Shown here in pieces: positions 28,438 through 37,180 of a stretch of 64,000 nucleotides of DNA. The notes below the pieces were generated by a model. It ran no database searches. It was not told where the DNA came from and saw only the letters and a list, made by a program, of their open reading frames with translations. Each line of letters starts with the position of its first letter. Within the stretch, counting starts at the first letter, position 1. This stretch comes from Lachnospiraceae bacterium (GTDB lineage: Bacteria > Bacillota > Clostridia > Lachnospirales > Lachnospiraceae). The stretch lies in the NCBI GenBank assembly GCA_910575445.1, contig CAJTFW010000007.1, positions 1 to 64,000 of the forward strand, read 5' to 3'. The position numbers were made by a program, and so were the translations under genes.

Positions 28438-28466
28438 ATCATAACATCTTTTTTCTTTGAGCACAA
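28438..28466 (-). promoter_or_regulatory. Promoter of the hydrogenase operon
   Basis: TTGTGC (28461-28466), 17 bp, TATGAT (28438-28443) on the minus strand, 49 bp upstream of the first hydrogenase gene. No clear terminator separates it from the ModE-like gene behind it, so read-through is possible. Confidence 0.6.
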
Positions 28467-28522
28467 TATACAATTTGTATGGAATTTTTTCTGCTATTTT
28501 TTATGATTTTTACTTATACCTT

Positions 28523-28912
28523 CTAAGACTTTTCTTTCTCTCTTAGTATCTCTTGATTCTTTTTTTCTTCCATATAATATTTCCGAAAGATTCGCTGTGC
28601 CACTTTTTTTGTCTCCCGCTCAATCTCTTCATAGGCTTTTAAAAAAAGCATTCCTTCTCTTGTTATCTCAGAACCCTTTTTCCCCATACGGGACAGAAGC
28701 TGTATCCCAAGCCCTTCTTCTGCCTCCCTAATAATCCTCCACGCTTTGCTGTAGGCCATCCGCATCTGTTTTGCAGAGACACGCAGAGAATGATACTCCT
28801 TTATGCCATAGAGAAGTTTTGCTACCCCATGTCCAAAATAATTGTCAACTTCTGAATCTTTTTCTTTTACCAATACATGAATATTACATTCGAATTTCTT
28901 CTCAGCTTCCAC
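28523..28912 (-). CDS. ModE N-terminal-domain regulator 1
   Basis: A 129-aa winged-helix protein with the ModE/LysR-like DNA-binding fold: the MRMAYSKAWRIIREAEEGLG recognition region and the LLSRMGKKGSEIT wing. It lacks the Mop domains that bind molybdate in full ModE, so how it senses a ligand is unclear. The start is GTG behind a strong AAAGGAGG. It lies between the hydrogenase operon and divergently oriented moaA, and likely controls Mo/W cofactor genes. A paralogue with the same core is at 54164-54529. Confidence 0.83.
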   Translation of the reverse strand: MEAEKKFECNIHVLVKEKDSEVDNYFGHGVAKLLYGIKEYHSLRVSAKQMRMAYSKAWRIIREAEEGLGIQLLSRMGKKGSEITREGMLFLKAYEEIERETKKVAQRIFRKYYMEEKKNQEILREKEKS

Positions 28913-29119
28913 AAGTACCTCCTTTTCTTTCCAGATACTGCATATATTTTTAGTTATTTATTATATTTTTTCCAGAATAATAAACCTATTCTTTGGTAAA
29001 ATTGCATAATTTTTCAAGAAAAACACGCCATTTATCTCTGTTTTTTTCCACAAAAAACATATCTTTCCCTTTTGATTTTTGATATAATATTAACAAATTA
29101 CGAAAGGGGTATTTTATCT

Positions 29120-30094
29120 ATGAAAGATTCCCACGAACGGACCATCGACTATATGCGTATCTCTATCACGGACCGCTGCAATCTACGCTGTAAATATTGT
29201 ACACCAGAAGACCTTCCTTCTATCTCTCACGATGAAATCATGCGTTTTGAAGATATTCTTACGATTGCCCGTCTTGCAGGAAGACTTGGTATCTGCAAAT
29301 TTAAAGTGACAGGTGGAGAACCTTTTGTACGCAAAGGCTGTCTGTCTTTTTTAAAAGCATTAAAAGAACTTCCAGATACCAAACAAGTCACACTGACCAC
29401 CAATGGTGTCTATCTAAAAGAACATCTAAAAGAACTAAAAGCACTGGGTATCAACGGTGTAAATATCAGTCTTGACACCTTGCATCCTGATACTTTTCAT
29501 CAGATTACCGGGCGCCCGGATTTTGACCAGGTGATGGATGCCATCCTTACCTGTCAGGCATCTGGAATTCGCACCAAAGTCAATACGGTTCTTCTAAAGG
29601 GCATCAACGACCATGAATTCTGGAACTTGCTAAAACTTGCACAGGACTATCCCATTGATGTCCGTTTTATTGAGATTATGCCAATTGGTTATGGAAGACA
29701 ATATCAGGGGTACGACAGAAATGCTCTGCTTCCACTTCTTGCTTCCAAATATCCTGATTATCATTTTTCCACCAAGACGCATGGCAATGGGCCAGCCATC
29801 TATGTATCTATCCCTGGCTTTTTGGGGAGTATTGGCTTTATTGACGCCATTCATGGAAAATTCTGTCACCAATGTAACCGTGTCCGTCTGACATCGGATG
29901 GAATGTTAAAGCTATGTCTCTACTACAACAATGGTATCAACCTTAAAAAAATGCTTCGGGAGCAGGCAAGCGAAAAACAGCTTTTATCTGCCATGCAGGA
30001 AGCTATCTTCCACAAGCCTTCCGAACATCAGTTCTATCACTCTGCATTAGAAGGAAGCGAAGAACTTAGAAAAATGTCACAGATAGGGGGATAA
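29120..30094 (+). CDS. moaA: GTP 3',8-cyclase
   Basis: A 324-aa radical SAM enzyme for the first step of molybdopterin synthesis. The N-terminal cluster motif is CNLRCKYC. The C-terminal second cluster has CHQC followed by a Cys 13 residues later (GMLKLC), which defines MoaA. The end lacks the GG tail found in many MoaA proteins and finishes in a charged stretch. The ATG at 29120 follows GAAAGGGG; an upstream in-frame start is rejected. It points toward the MOSC gene and shares a terminator hairpin with it. moaC is not in the window. Confidence 0.95.
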   Translation: MKDSHERTIDYMRISITDRCNLRCKYCTPEDLPSISHDEIMRFEDILTIARLAGRLGICKFKVTGGEPFVRKGCLSFLKALKELPDTKQVTLTTNGVYLKEHLKELKALGINGVNISLDTLHPDTFHQITGRPDFDQVMDAILTCQASGIRTKVNTVLLKGINDHEFWNLLKLAQDYPIDVRFIEIMPIGYGRQYQGYDRNALLPLLASKYPDYHFSTKTHGNGPAIYVSIPGFLGSIGFIDAIHGKFCHQCNRVRLTSDGMLKLCLYYNNGINLKKMLREQASEKQLLSAMQEAIFHKPSEHQFYHSALEGSEELRKMSQIGG

Positions 30095-30111
30095 AGAACT
30101 TCCCCCTATCT
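30081..30111. terminator. Shared bidirectional hairpin of moaA and the MOSC gene
   Basis: A perfect 10-bp stem (30081-30090 with 30102-30111) spans both stop codons: its left arm codes the end of moaA and its right arm the end of the convergent MOSC gene. A short T-rich stretch follows on the plus strand. It is a compact terminator serving both genes. Confidence 0.65.
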
Positions 30112-30552
30112 TTCTATACAAACACTTGCACCTTTTAATAAAAGTCCTGGTTTTATTACTTTTACATACAGACTCTGCTTTTTTAATAAGCAGTCTGCAC
30201 GGCCTTCGGTCAATGGACAGATATCAGGGTGACATGCTTTCTTTCTAGGCTCTACTTCTAGGACTACTTCTCCAATTACCAATCTGTCTTTTGCTTTTAC
30301 TTTAGAAAGGTCAAGCCCAGAGAGTGAGAGATTTTCCCGAAAACGCTGAAAGCAGATACCTGAAAAATTCTGAGCATTTAACTTATCCCTTGCTTCTTTT
30401 GTCCATACCATCAGACTGCTGTCCCCTTTGGCTCCATGATAATCTCCCTCTAACCCATAGGCTTCTGACACGTTTCGCTCTGTCACAGAAACCGAAGGCT
30501 CTCCTTTTGCAGGAACATATACAATCGCTTCTAGTCTTCCTATCTGATCCAT
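30106..30552 (-). CDS. MOSC-domain protein
   Basis: A 148-aa single MOSC domain, the C-terminal sulfurase fold that handles molybdenum cofactor. The family's ERNVSEAYGLEGDYH opening, a GDSSLMVW segment, a FRENLSL motif, and the candidate persulfide Cys in KACHPDICPLT are visible. It is the last gene of the Mo/W run and overlaps the 3' end of the MoeA/PBP gene by 13 bp. The likely role is in cofactor sulfuration or insertion. Confidence 0.88.
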   Translation of the reverse strand: MDQIGRLEAIVYVPAKGEPSVSVTERNVSEAYGLEGDYHGAKGDSSLMVWTKEARDKLNAQNFSGICFQRFRENLSLSGLDLSKVKAKDRLVIGEVVLEVEPRKKACHPDICPLTEGRADCLLKKQSLYVKVIKPGLLLKGASVCIER

Positions 30553-32450
30553 CTGATTTCTCCTGTCTTCTCCATTCCATAGCCGCCAAGCCTTTGCACT
30601 TCCCTGGCAAAGTGCTCACTTTTCAGCACCTCTAAAAATGCCTGTACATGCGGAAGTTCCATAAATACTTCTGGTATTGCAAATTCATACCATTCTTCTC
30701 CCACCGGGATAAAATCAAGCCCCATGGACTGCGCTGCAGAGAAAATACCCATTCCTGCATCTGCACTGTCACCTTCTACCAAGGCGGCAACTGCCATATG
30801 TGTGGAAGCCTCTCTGTCATAGCCTGTTATCCTCTCTGGTGAAATCCCTGCTTTTTGCATCTGGTAGTCAAAAAGCAGTCTGGTTCCTGCGCCGCGCTGT
30901 CTGTTTACAAAGCGGCAAGAGGTTAAATCTTCAATGCTCTTGATGCCAAGCGGGTTGCCTTTTTTGACCATAATCCCCTGAATCCTCTGTACCCCGGTGA
31001 CAATCGCTACCGGCTCCTCAAAGAGCCGTCTGATATAGCTGTCATTATAGATGCCGCTGGTCTCATCTAGCAGATGAATCGGTGCAATATGAGCCTCCTG
31101 GCGCTTTAGAGCCATAAGTCCGCCCATACTTCCAACATGCGTACTGGAAAGATGCATATTGCTGTGTACAAGTGGCATCAAATCCGCAGCGACATCCAGG
31201 ATTAAGTCGTGACTTCCTGTCACCACCACTGTATTTGCAATCTCCTCTGGGTCCCGATATAGGGAAATCTTTACTTCCTCTCCAGCCTCTACTCCTTCGC
31301 AGTTCTGGTCAATCACGCAGAATCCGTCTGCCCTTACAAGGGACATTGCCGCGCCTGCTCCGCGTGCCAAAGGCGCTGCCACCATCCGTCCTCCCACAAC
31401 TCCTGCTTTGATACGCACATATTCTTTATGTTTAAGGCTTGAGACCAGACGTCTAGAGACAACTGCTGGCACTTCATAATCGGTCTTTACCGGAAGCTGT
31501 CCCATCATTGCAAGCACCGGGGAGACAAAGTTCTCAAAGGCAATATAAGCAGACACCGGGTAACCCGGCAGTCCTATGACAGGCTTTTTGTCTACGATAG
31601 CAAGAATCACAGGCTTTCCAGGCTTAATCGCCACACCGTGAATCAATACTTCTCCCAATTCTCTTAATACATGAACTGTATAGTCATCGCGTCCTGCACT
31701 TGAGCCGGCATTGATAATCACCATATCGGATACTGCAACTGCCTTTTTTACTTCCTCTAAAATCTTCTCATATACATCTTCTAGGATAGGGCAGCGTTTA
31801 GCCAGACCGCCTTGTTCTATCACCATCTGTTCAAACATTCTGGTGTTGGATTCGATGATACTGCCATCTGTAATTGCCTCTCCTGGCTCGATAATCTCTG
31901 TTCCTGTTGGAAAGATAGTTACTTTCGGTTGCTTTACCACCTCAATCTCGGTAATTCCAGCGGATAACAGCACTCCAACGTCAATCGGACGAATCTTGTG
32001 ACAGCTTGGCAAAATCATCTCCCCTGCCACAATATCCTCTCCTACAGGCCGTATATGCTGCCAGGCAGCCACAGAAGCGGTAATCTCCACCTCATCCTCT
32101 GCCCCAGTCTCCAAAAGGTCCTCTGCCATAATCACGGCGTCATATGGATGATGAATCGGGTCTCCAGTATCCACCACCACATAGTCCTCTCCCTCCTTTA
32201 GGCGCACAGGATTGGTCTCACATGCCCCATAAGTCCTAGAAGAGATAACTGCGATTCCATCCATCGCCGAAGCATTGTAAAGAGGTGAGCTGTTCTTCGC
32301 ATAGGTAGCATGGCGCGTCACCCTCTTACATGCCTCAATCACTGGAATTGTCTCATACGCTGGCTCCCATATCTTTTTTAGCGCCTCTAAATATATTTTT
32401 TTCGCCTCCTCCACAGGAGTTGTTTTTAGATATAGATTTCTTTTCCCCAT
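30540..32450 (-). CDS. MoeA-like protein fused to a periplasmic-binding-like domain
   Basis: A 636-aa protein. Residues 1 to about 405 are a MoeA-type molybdenum insertase (NSSPLYNASAMDGIAV, GSSAGRDDYTVHVL, GLPGYPVSAYI). The C-terminal 220 residues form a PBP-like substrate-binding domain (STHVGSMGGLMALKRQEAHI, GAGTRLLFDY). This fusion is common in clostridia and Desulfovibrio; the extra domain may bind oxyanions or a pterin. It lies 17 bp after a second, stand-alone MoeA, so the two probably have different metals or steps. Confidence 0.88.
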   Translation of the reverse strand: MGKRNLYLKTTPVEEAKKIYLEALKKIWEPAYETIPVIEACKRVTRHATYAKNSSPLYNASAMDGIAVISSRTYGACETNPVRLKEGEDYVVVDTGDPIHHPYDAVIMAEDLLETGAEDEVEITASVAAWQHIRPVGEDIVAGEMILPSCHKIRPIDVGVLLSAGITEIEVVKQPKVTIFPTGTEIIEPGEAITDGSIIESNTRMFEQMVIEQGGLAKRCPILEDVYEKILEEVKKAVAVSDMVIINAGSSAGRDDYTVHVLRELGEVLIHGVAIKPGKPVILAIVDKKPVIGLPGYPVSAYIAFENFVSPVLAMMGQLPVKTDYEVPAVVSRRLVSSLKHKEYVRIKAGVVGGRMVAAPLARGAGAAMSLVRADGFCVIDQNCEGVEAGEEVKISLYRDPEEIANTVVVTGSHDLILDVAADLMPLVHSNMHLSSTHVGSMGGLMALKRQEAHIAPIHLLDETSGIYNDSYIRRLFEEPVAIVTGVQRIQGIMVKKGNPLGIKSIEDLTSCRFVNRQRGAGTRLLFDYQMQKAGISPERITGYDREASTHMAVAALVEGDSADAGMGIFSAAQSMGLDFIPVGEEWYEFAIPEVFMELPHVQAFLEVLKSEHFAREVQRLGGYGMEKTGEIRWIR

Positions 32451-32466
32451 AAGTCTTTCTCCTTAT

Positions 32467-33696
32467 TTAAAGTTGTGCCACCCATATTTTGTCGCCGGAT
32501 TTTAGGCCTTCTTGGTTTAGGTCCACGACCGCATAACCATCTGCTCTTGTCATCGTTGACATCAGGCCTGACTTTCCAAATATCGGGCGGGCTTGGTATC
32601 CGTCTTCACTTCTGGTAAGCTCTACAAATAAAAGCATCTTCCTGCCTGGTGTGCCCGGAACATTTCCATCTAAAACGGCTGGAAGTAAAAGCTTCTTTGT
32701 TTCTCCTTCTAGTTCTTTCTTTAACCACACAGGAAGCATCTCAAATACTGCCATCGCTGCCACGGGATGCCCTGGAAGGCCCACCATCAATGTATGGCTT
32801 TTTTTGTCCATCCCCAGAATCGTTGGCTTTCCAGGCTTTAGAGCAAGTCCATGGGTAAAGACGCCAGGCTCTGATAATTCATCGATTAACTGTGCAGTTA
32901 TATCTTTCTTTCCCTTGGAGCTTCCGCCGGAGATAACTACAATATCACTTATCTTCTGTGCTTCTTCTATAGCCCCTCGAAGTGCCTCGTATACATCTGG
33001 CACTGTTTTTGTACCACTTATGAAAAACCCATGCTTTCTGGCCAGTGCAGTTAATGCCTGGGTATTAATATCATATATTTTCCCGATTGGCAGCTCTTCT
33101 CCAGGTGTGACTAACTCATCCCCTGTCGAGATAACAAAGACACTAAGCGGTGCATAGACTTTTACTTTTGTCAGTCCTTCCGCTGCCAATACCCCGACTT
33201 CCTGCGGGCGAAGCCTTCTGCCTTTCTTAAAAATCAATGCACCTTTTTTGCTGTCCTCTCCAATATCCACGATATGTCTTCCTGGAGAGACCGGCTGACT
33301 GACCGCAATATGGGTCTTATCAAACTGCTCACAGTATTCCACCATTACACAACTGTCTGCCCCTTCTGGAAGCATCCCGCCAGTGGGTACATAGGCGCAA
33401 GTACCAGGCACAATCATGGACTGCGCCTTTGTCCCAATCGCCACATCCTCTATCACCTCTAAAAAGACTGGTATGCTGTCTGAGGCGCCCATTGTATCTT
33501 TTGCCTGCACTGCATAGCCATCCACCATCGAACGGCGAAATTCTGGAATATCTTGTACCCCATAGATATCTTCTGCAAGCACCTTATCTCTTGCGTCCTC
33601 CACTGCCACTTCACAGACTTTAAGCCAATCGCTGCCTACTGCCTGTATCAGCTTTTCTCTTGCCTGCTCCAATGTATCAACCTTTAAAAGCTGCAT
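32467..33696 (-). CDS. moeA: Molybdopterin molybdenumtransferase MoeA
   Basis: A 409-aa protein of standard MoeA length, inserting the metal into adenylylated pterin. Motifs include FRRSMVDGYAV, GGSSKGKKD, and GLPGHPVAAMAVF. It follows the Tup ATPase gene with a 20-bp overlap, which suggests tungstate import and tungsten insertion are co-expressed. The downstream MoeA/PBP fusion is a paralogue. Confidence 0.92.
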   Translation of the reverse strand: MQLLKVDTLEQAREKLIQAVGSDWLKVCEVAVEDARDKVLAEDIYGVQDIPEFRRSMVDGYAVQAKDTMGASDSIPVFLEVIEDVAIGTKAQSMIVPGTCAYVPTGGMLPEGADSCVMVEYCEQFDKTHIAVSQPVSPGRHIVDIGEDSKKGALIFKKGRRLRPQEVGVLAAEGLTKVKVYAPLSVFVISTGDELVTPGEELPIGKIYDINTQALTALARKHGFFISGTKTVPDVYEALRGAIEEAQKISDIVVISGGSSKGKKDITAQLIDELSEPGVFTHGLALKPGKPTILGMDKKSHTLMVGLPGHPVAAMAVFEMLPVWLKKELEGETKKLLLPAVLDGNVPGTPGRKMLLFVELTRSEDGYQARPIFGKSGLMSTMTRADGYAVVDLNQEGLKSGDKIWVAQL

Positions 33697-34387
33697 GATT
33701 CCCCTCCATCTTTATCACTTCATTGGCCACAAATCGGCGAATTCTCTCATCCTCTGTGCCAAACAATATCTTATCCTTGCTTCCGCTTGCTAATATCTCT
33801 CCTTTATACATAAAATGCAGTACCTCACACATCTTATAGATATGTGCCAGCCGATGACTGATTAACATCCAAGTCACTGGCCGCTCCTTCTGTATTTCCA
33901 AAATAACTTGTTCAAATAACTCCAGATTCTCCGGGTCAAGGTTTGACAGCGTCTCATCAATCATAATAAATCTAGGGTCAAATATCAGCGCCCGAATCAT
34001 AGAGACCTTCTGCTGTTCTCCACTTGAGAGACTTCTTGCATATTGCCGCTTCTTTCCTTCTAGACCACAGCGAAACAGCCATGCGTCAATCTTCTGTTCG
34101 TCAGGCTGTATATGGCGTATTTTTAGCGGATAGCAGATATTTTCATACACACTCCCCCGAATAAAATAAGGTCTTTGCGCGGTCATGGTAATCTCTCTGA
34201 TATCAAGTCCCTCATAATCAATCTTCCCGCTATCTGGCAATATCATCCCCATAATCAACTTACAAAGTGTTGTCTTTCCACATCCATTTCCCCCGATAAT
34301 TCCATGGATTTTCCCTTCCTCAATGGTAACGCTTTTGGTTCTTAACTCAAAATCCCCCTGCTTTTTTATAAGGTCAATAATTTTCAT
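33677..34387 (-). CDS. tupC: Tungstate ABC transporter ATP-binding protein
   Basis: A 236-aa ABC ATPase with Walker A GGNGCGKTT (about 33-41), signature LSSGEQQ, Walker B FIMIDE and the switch histidine in LISHR. It overlaps the permease gene by 14 bp and the moeA gene by 20 bp. Assigned to tungstate because the binding protein of the same operon is TupA-like. Confidence 0.88.
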   Translation of the reverse strand: MKIIDLIKKQGDFELRTKSVTIEEGKIHGIIGGNGCGKTTLCKLIMGMILPDSGKIDYEGLDIREITMTAQRPYFIRGSVYENICYPLKIRHIQPDEQKIDAWLFRCGLEGKKRQYARSLSSGEQQKVSMIRALIFDPRFIMIDETLSNLDPENLELFEQVILEIQKERPVTWMLISHRLAHIYKMCEVLHFMYKGEILASGSKDKILFGTEDERIRRFVANEVIKMEGNHAAFKG

Positions 34388-35066
34388 CGGATTTTTCTCC
34401 TCTCTGGAAGAAATCTGCCAGGCTTTGAATGATAAATGCCATCAAAAGCAGCAGGATTCCAAGAGTCAGGCCCTCGGTAAAGATACCTTGGCTCTTTAAA
34501 AGGGAAATCGTCGTTGTCATCGTTCTGGTATGCCCTTTAATATTGCCGCCTACTAGCATCACAGCACCAACCTCACTGATAGAGCGTCCAAATCCTGTCA
34601 CCACTGCAAAATACAATTCGTTTTTTAATTCCCTGACTACAAGCCACTGCGTCTGTATCGGAGTGGCTCCCATCGTCCTTGCAAATGCCCGTATAGCTGG
34701 CGCCCTAGATACCAGGCTTGTATAGGTCATCCCGCAGATAATCGGTGTAATAATCAATACCTGGGCAAAAATCATACCCTGAATTGAGAAAAGCATATTA
34801 AGCTTTCCTAGCGGTCCTCTTCTCATCAAAAGCATATAGACGATAAGACCAACCACTACCGGCGGTACACCCATCAGTGTGCGATTGATACGAATCACGA
34901 TTTTCTTACCGATAAACTCTGCACGCTCCAACAAAAGTCCCAAAAGAACCCCCAGAACCGAAGAAATAAAAGTCGCACTAAATGCCATCTGAAATGTTAC
35001 ACAGATGGCATCAAACACTCCTACATCCGAAAAGAATGTATCTAGAAACTCCTTTATCACCTGCAT
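34374..35066 (-). CDS. tupB: Tungstate ABC transporter permease
   Basis: A 230-aa inner-membrane protein with about five or six hydrophobic segments and the EAA-type loop (ARTMGATPIQTQWLVVRELK). It forms the channel of the TupABC transporter. It follows tupA after a hairpin that probably lowers its expression relative to the binding protein. Confidence 0.88.
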   Translation of the reverse strand: MQVIKEFLDTFFSDVGVFDAICVTFQMAFSATFISSVLGVLLGLLLERAEFIGKKIVIRINRTLMGVPPVVVGLIVYMLLMRRGPLGKLNMLFSIQGMIFAQVLIITPIICGMTYTSLVSRAPAIRAFARTMGATPIQTQWLVVRELKNELYFAVVTGFGRSISEVGAVMLVGGNIKGHTRTMTTTISLLKSQGIFTEGLTLGILLLLMAFIIQSLADFFQRGEKSDENY

Positions 35067-35083
35067 CTTTTCACCTGATTCAG

Positions 35084-35108
35084 AAAAGGGGCTGTCTCTA
35101 CAGCCCCT
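35084..35108 (-). terminator. Intra-operon hairpin between tupA and tupB
   Basis: A 9-bp GC-rich stem (35087-35095 with 35100-35108) followed by four U on the minus strand, 9 bp after the tupA stop. It is placed to let the binding protein be made in excess over the permease and ATPase. Confidence 0.7.
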
Positions 35109-35117
35109 GCCCTTTCT

Positions 35118-36092
35118 CTACTCATTCGCATTTGGAGTAAATAGTGCCTCTCCATACTGCTCTACGCCATAATTTCCAATCAGCTCCTGTACTTCTTCAG
35201 AGCAAATCCATTCAATCATGGTGTTTGCTGCCTCATTGTTGACTTCAGGATATTTCTCTGGGTTGACAGCGATGATACCATACTGGTTCAGAAGGTCAGA
35301 AGCGCCTTCACAGACAACATCTAACTGTAATTCTACATCTGCATCATTTTTCATCTTTAACCAGGTGCCTCTGTCCGTTAAGCAATAAGCACCTTTTTCA
35401 TCTGCCATGGTAATGGTAGCGCCCATACCCTGTCCCGACTCCAGATAGTTTGGATTCTGTGTCTGGTCAAGCTCTAATTTGGTCCAGATGCCCTTTTCCT
35501 TTTTGTCGGTTCCAGAATCATCACCGCGGGAGACAAAGGTCAGCTGCTCTTCCTGAATCGTCTTAAATGTAGCTTCAATATCGTCGGTATGCGCGATTGG
35601 CTCTGTTGGTCCAACAACGATAAAATCATTATACATTACCTGGAAACGCTCCACACCAAATCCATTTGCCACAAACTCTTCTTCGCTTGCTTTTGCATGA
35701 ACCAGAACAATATCCACATCTCCGTTTTCACCCATCTTAAGCGCTTCTCCGGTTCCTACGGCATTCCACTGAAGCTCCCATCCGGTCTCCTCTAAGAAAA
35801 TCGGTGCAAGGTAATCCAAAAGCCCGGTATCTGCAGTACTTGTAGTAGTCGCCATCATCAGCACGCCCTTTTTCTCTGTTGGTGTGCTCTCTGCTTCGTC
35901 TGCTTCTGGCTCTGCTTCGGTGGCGTCTTCTGGTGCCTCTGCTTCTGACTCAGCAGGCGTCTCAGCGGGTGTTTCTGCCTCTGTAGATGTCTCTTCTGGT
36001 GCTTCTGCCTCTTTGTTTCCACAGCCTGTCATAGCACCTGCTAACAGGGTTGTTGCCAGCACAGCAGCCAGCCATTGTCTTTGCTTTTTCAT
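35118..36092 (-). CDS. tupA: Tungstate-binding lipoprotein
   Basis: A 324-aa substrate-binding protein with a lipoprotein signal peptide (lipobox AMTGC, Cys near residue 24). A long acidic, Ala/Pro/Glu-rich linker (about 28-72) follows. The oxyanion-binding domain opens with the TTTSTADTGLLDYL motif typical of TupA and contains VHAKASEEEF and SRGDDSGTDKKE. The TupA family prefers tungstate over molybdate, which fits the tungsten-type oxidoreductase upstream. The acidic linker is longer than I expect for the family. Confidence 0.88.
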   Translation of the reverse strand: MKKQRQWLAAVLATTLLAGAMTGCGNKEAEAPEETSTEAETPAETPAESEAEAPEDATEAEPEADEAESTPTEKKGVLMMATTTSTADTGLLDYLAPIFLEETGWELQWNAVGTGEALKMGENGDVDIVLVHAKASEEEFVANGFGVERFQVMYNDFIVVGPTEPIAHTDDIEATFKTIQEEQLTFVSRGDDSGTDKKEKGIWTKLELDQTQNPNYLESGQGMGATITMADEKGAYCLTDRGTWLKMKNDADVELQLDVVCEGASDLLNQYGIIAVNPEKYPEVNNEAANTMIEWICSEEVQELIGNYGVEQYGEALFTPNANE

Positions 36093-36131
36093 AAATCTTG
36101 TCCTCCTTGGAATAAAAATATAAATAAAAAT

Positions 36132-36887
36132 CTATTGCATATGACTTTCGTCATTTACAATCTTGTTAAATTTTTGACAGTCGCAATCTGCCCGTATATG
36201 CACCGGTATTTCGGTAAATTCCCCATATAACCCATCATACTGAAGCATCTTCCCATACATCACATGAGAAAGGCCAAGCAAAATCTTGATACACTCGACC
36301 GCCTGCAGGCTTCCAATCACACCTGCCACTGCCCCAAGCGCCGGAATGGGAGGCTTTTCTTCTATCGTTCCCATTGCCATACACTCTAAACAAGCACTTT
36401 CTCCTGGCAAAACAGGCAACACATAACCATAAAAGCCATGTACGCCGCCTTCCACAAAAGGAATTCTAAAGCCACAAGCCGCGCGCCCTACATGCTTTCT
36501 TGTCTCAATTCTGTCTACACAATCCACAATCACATCTACGCCAGCTAAAAGTCTTCTAACATTCTTATCAGTCAGACGTTCACAGAATGGTTCTATGGTT
36601 AGCTTTGTATTTCGCTCCTGTAAAAAGTCTGCCGTTTTCTTACATTTTTCCTGGTAGATATCCGATTCTGTATAAAAAAACTGGCGATTTAAGTTCGTTA
36701 GATTGACCGTATCATCGTCAATCATTCGTATATTTCCTACACCTGCAAGTGCCAGATAGGTCAGCACCGGGGCTCCAAGGCCGCCGCAGCCAACGACTGC
36801 CACTTTGCTCTGTGCAAGCTTTTTCTGTCCTTTTTCCCCAATCTGAGGAAGCATCGTCTGCCGGATATACCGGCTGTCTTCTGCCAC
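36132..36887 (-). CDS. ThiF/MoeB-family adenylyltransferase
   Basis: A 251-aa E1-like enzyme that adenylates the C-terminal Gly of a MoaD/ThiS protein. The nucleotide-binding GCGGLGAPVL loop, the NLNRQF motif and the zinc pair CLEC plus C-terminal CDC are visible. It sits 2 bp after the moaD-like gene, so that protein is its substrate. It belongs to the MoeB/HesA branch. Confidence 0.88.
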   Translation of the reverse strand: MAEDSRYIRQTMLPQIGEKGQKKLAQSKVAVVGCGGLGAPVLTYLALAGVGNIRMIDDDTVNLTNLNRQFFYTESDIYQEKCKKTADFLQERNTKLTIEPFCERLTDKNVRRLLAGVDVIVDCVDRIETRKHVGRAACGFRIPFVEGGVHGFYGYVLPVLPGESACLECMAMGTIEEKPPIPALGAVAGVIGSLQAVECIKILLGLSHVMYGKMLQYDGLYGEFTEIPVHIRADCDCQKFNKIVNDESHMQ

Positions 36888-36889
36888 TT

Positions 36890-37111
36890 TCAGCCTCCTC
36901 CAACCGGAGGAAAGAGCGCAAGTACATCCTTATCCTTGATGGCATCTCTAAGTCCACTGTGAAATCCATTAATCAAACAAATCGCAACTTCTTCATAAGG
37001 AATCCCTAGCTCGTCCAACACGTCCGCTGGACAGGCTGCCTTTGTTGGCTCAAAATAGACAATCTTCTCTCTTCCCTCTCGAAAAGTGGCAAACAGTCTT
37101 ACTTCAATCAT
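36890..37111 (-). CDS. MoaD/ThiS-family sulfur carrier
   Basis: A 73-aa ubiquitin-fold protein starting MIEVRLFATF and ending in the thiocarboxylatable PPVGGG. Start chosen at 37111 (GGAG upstream); a longer frame to 37138 runs into the terminator. As MoaD it would be the small subunit of molybdopterin synthase, but moaE is not present in the window. It lies between AOR and MoeB. Confidence 0.85.
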   Translation of the reverse strand: MIEVRLFATFREGREKIVYFEPTKAACPADVLDELGIPYEEVAICLINGFHSGLRDAIKDKDVLALFPPVGGG

Positions 37112-37136
37112 GCTTTTTCTCCACAATTTCCACGCC

Positions 37137-37167
37137 AAAAAGGCGAAAGGGAGTACTCCCCTTCGCC
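37137..37167 (-). terminator. Terminator after the AOR gene
   Basis: A long GC-rich near-palindrome (37142-37167, unit GGCGAA-GGGGAG) followed by five U on the minus strand, 14 bp past the AOR stop. It should end most AOR transcripts, with read-through feeding the moaD-moeB-tup-moeA genes, for which I see no separate promoter. Confidence 0.85.
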
Positions 37168-37180
37168 AATGGCTTATTAT

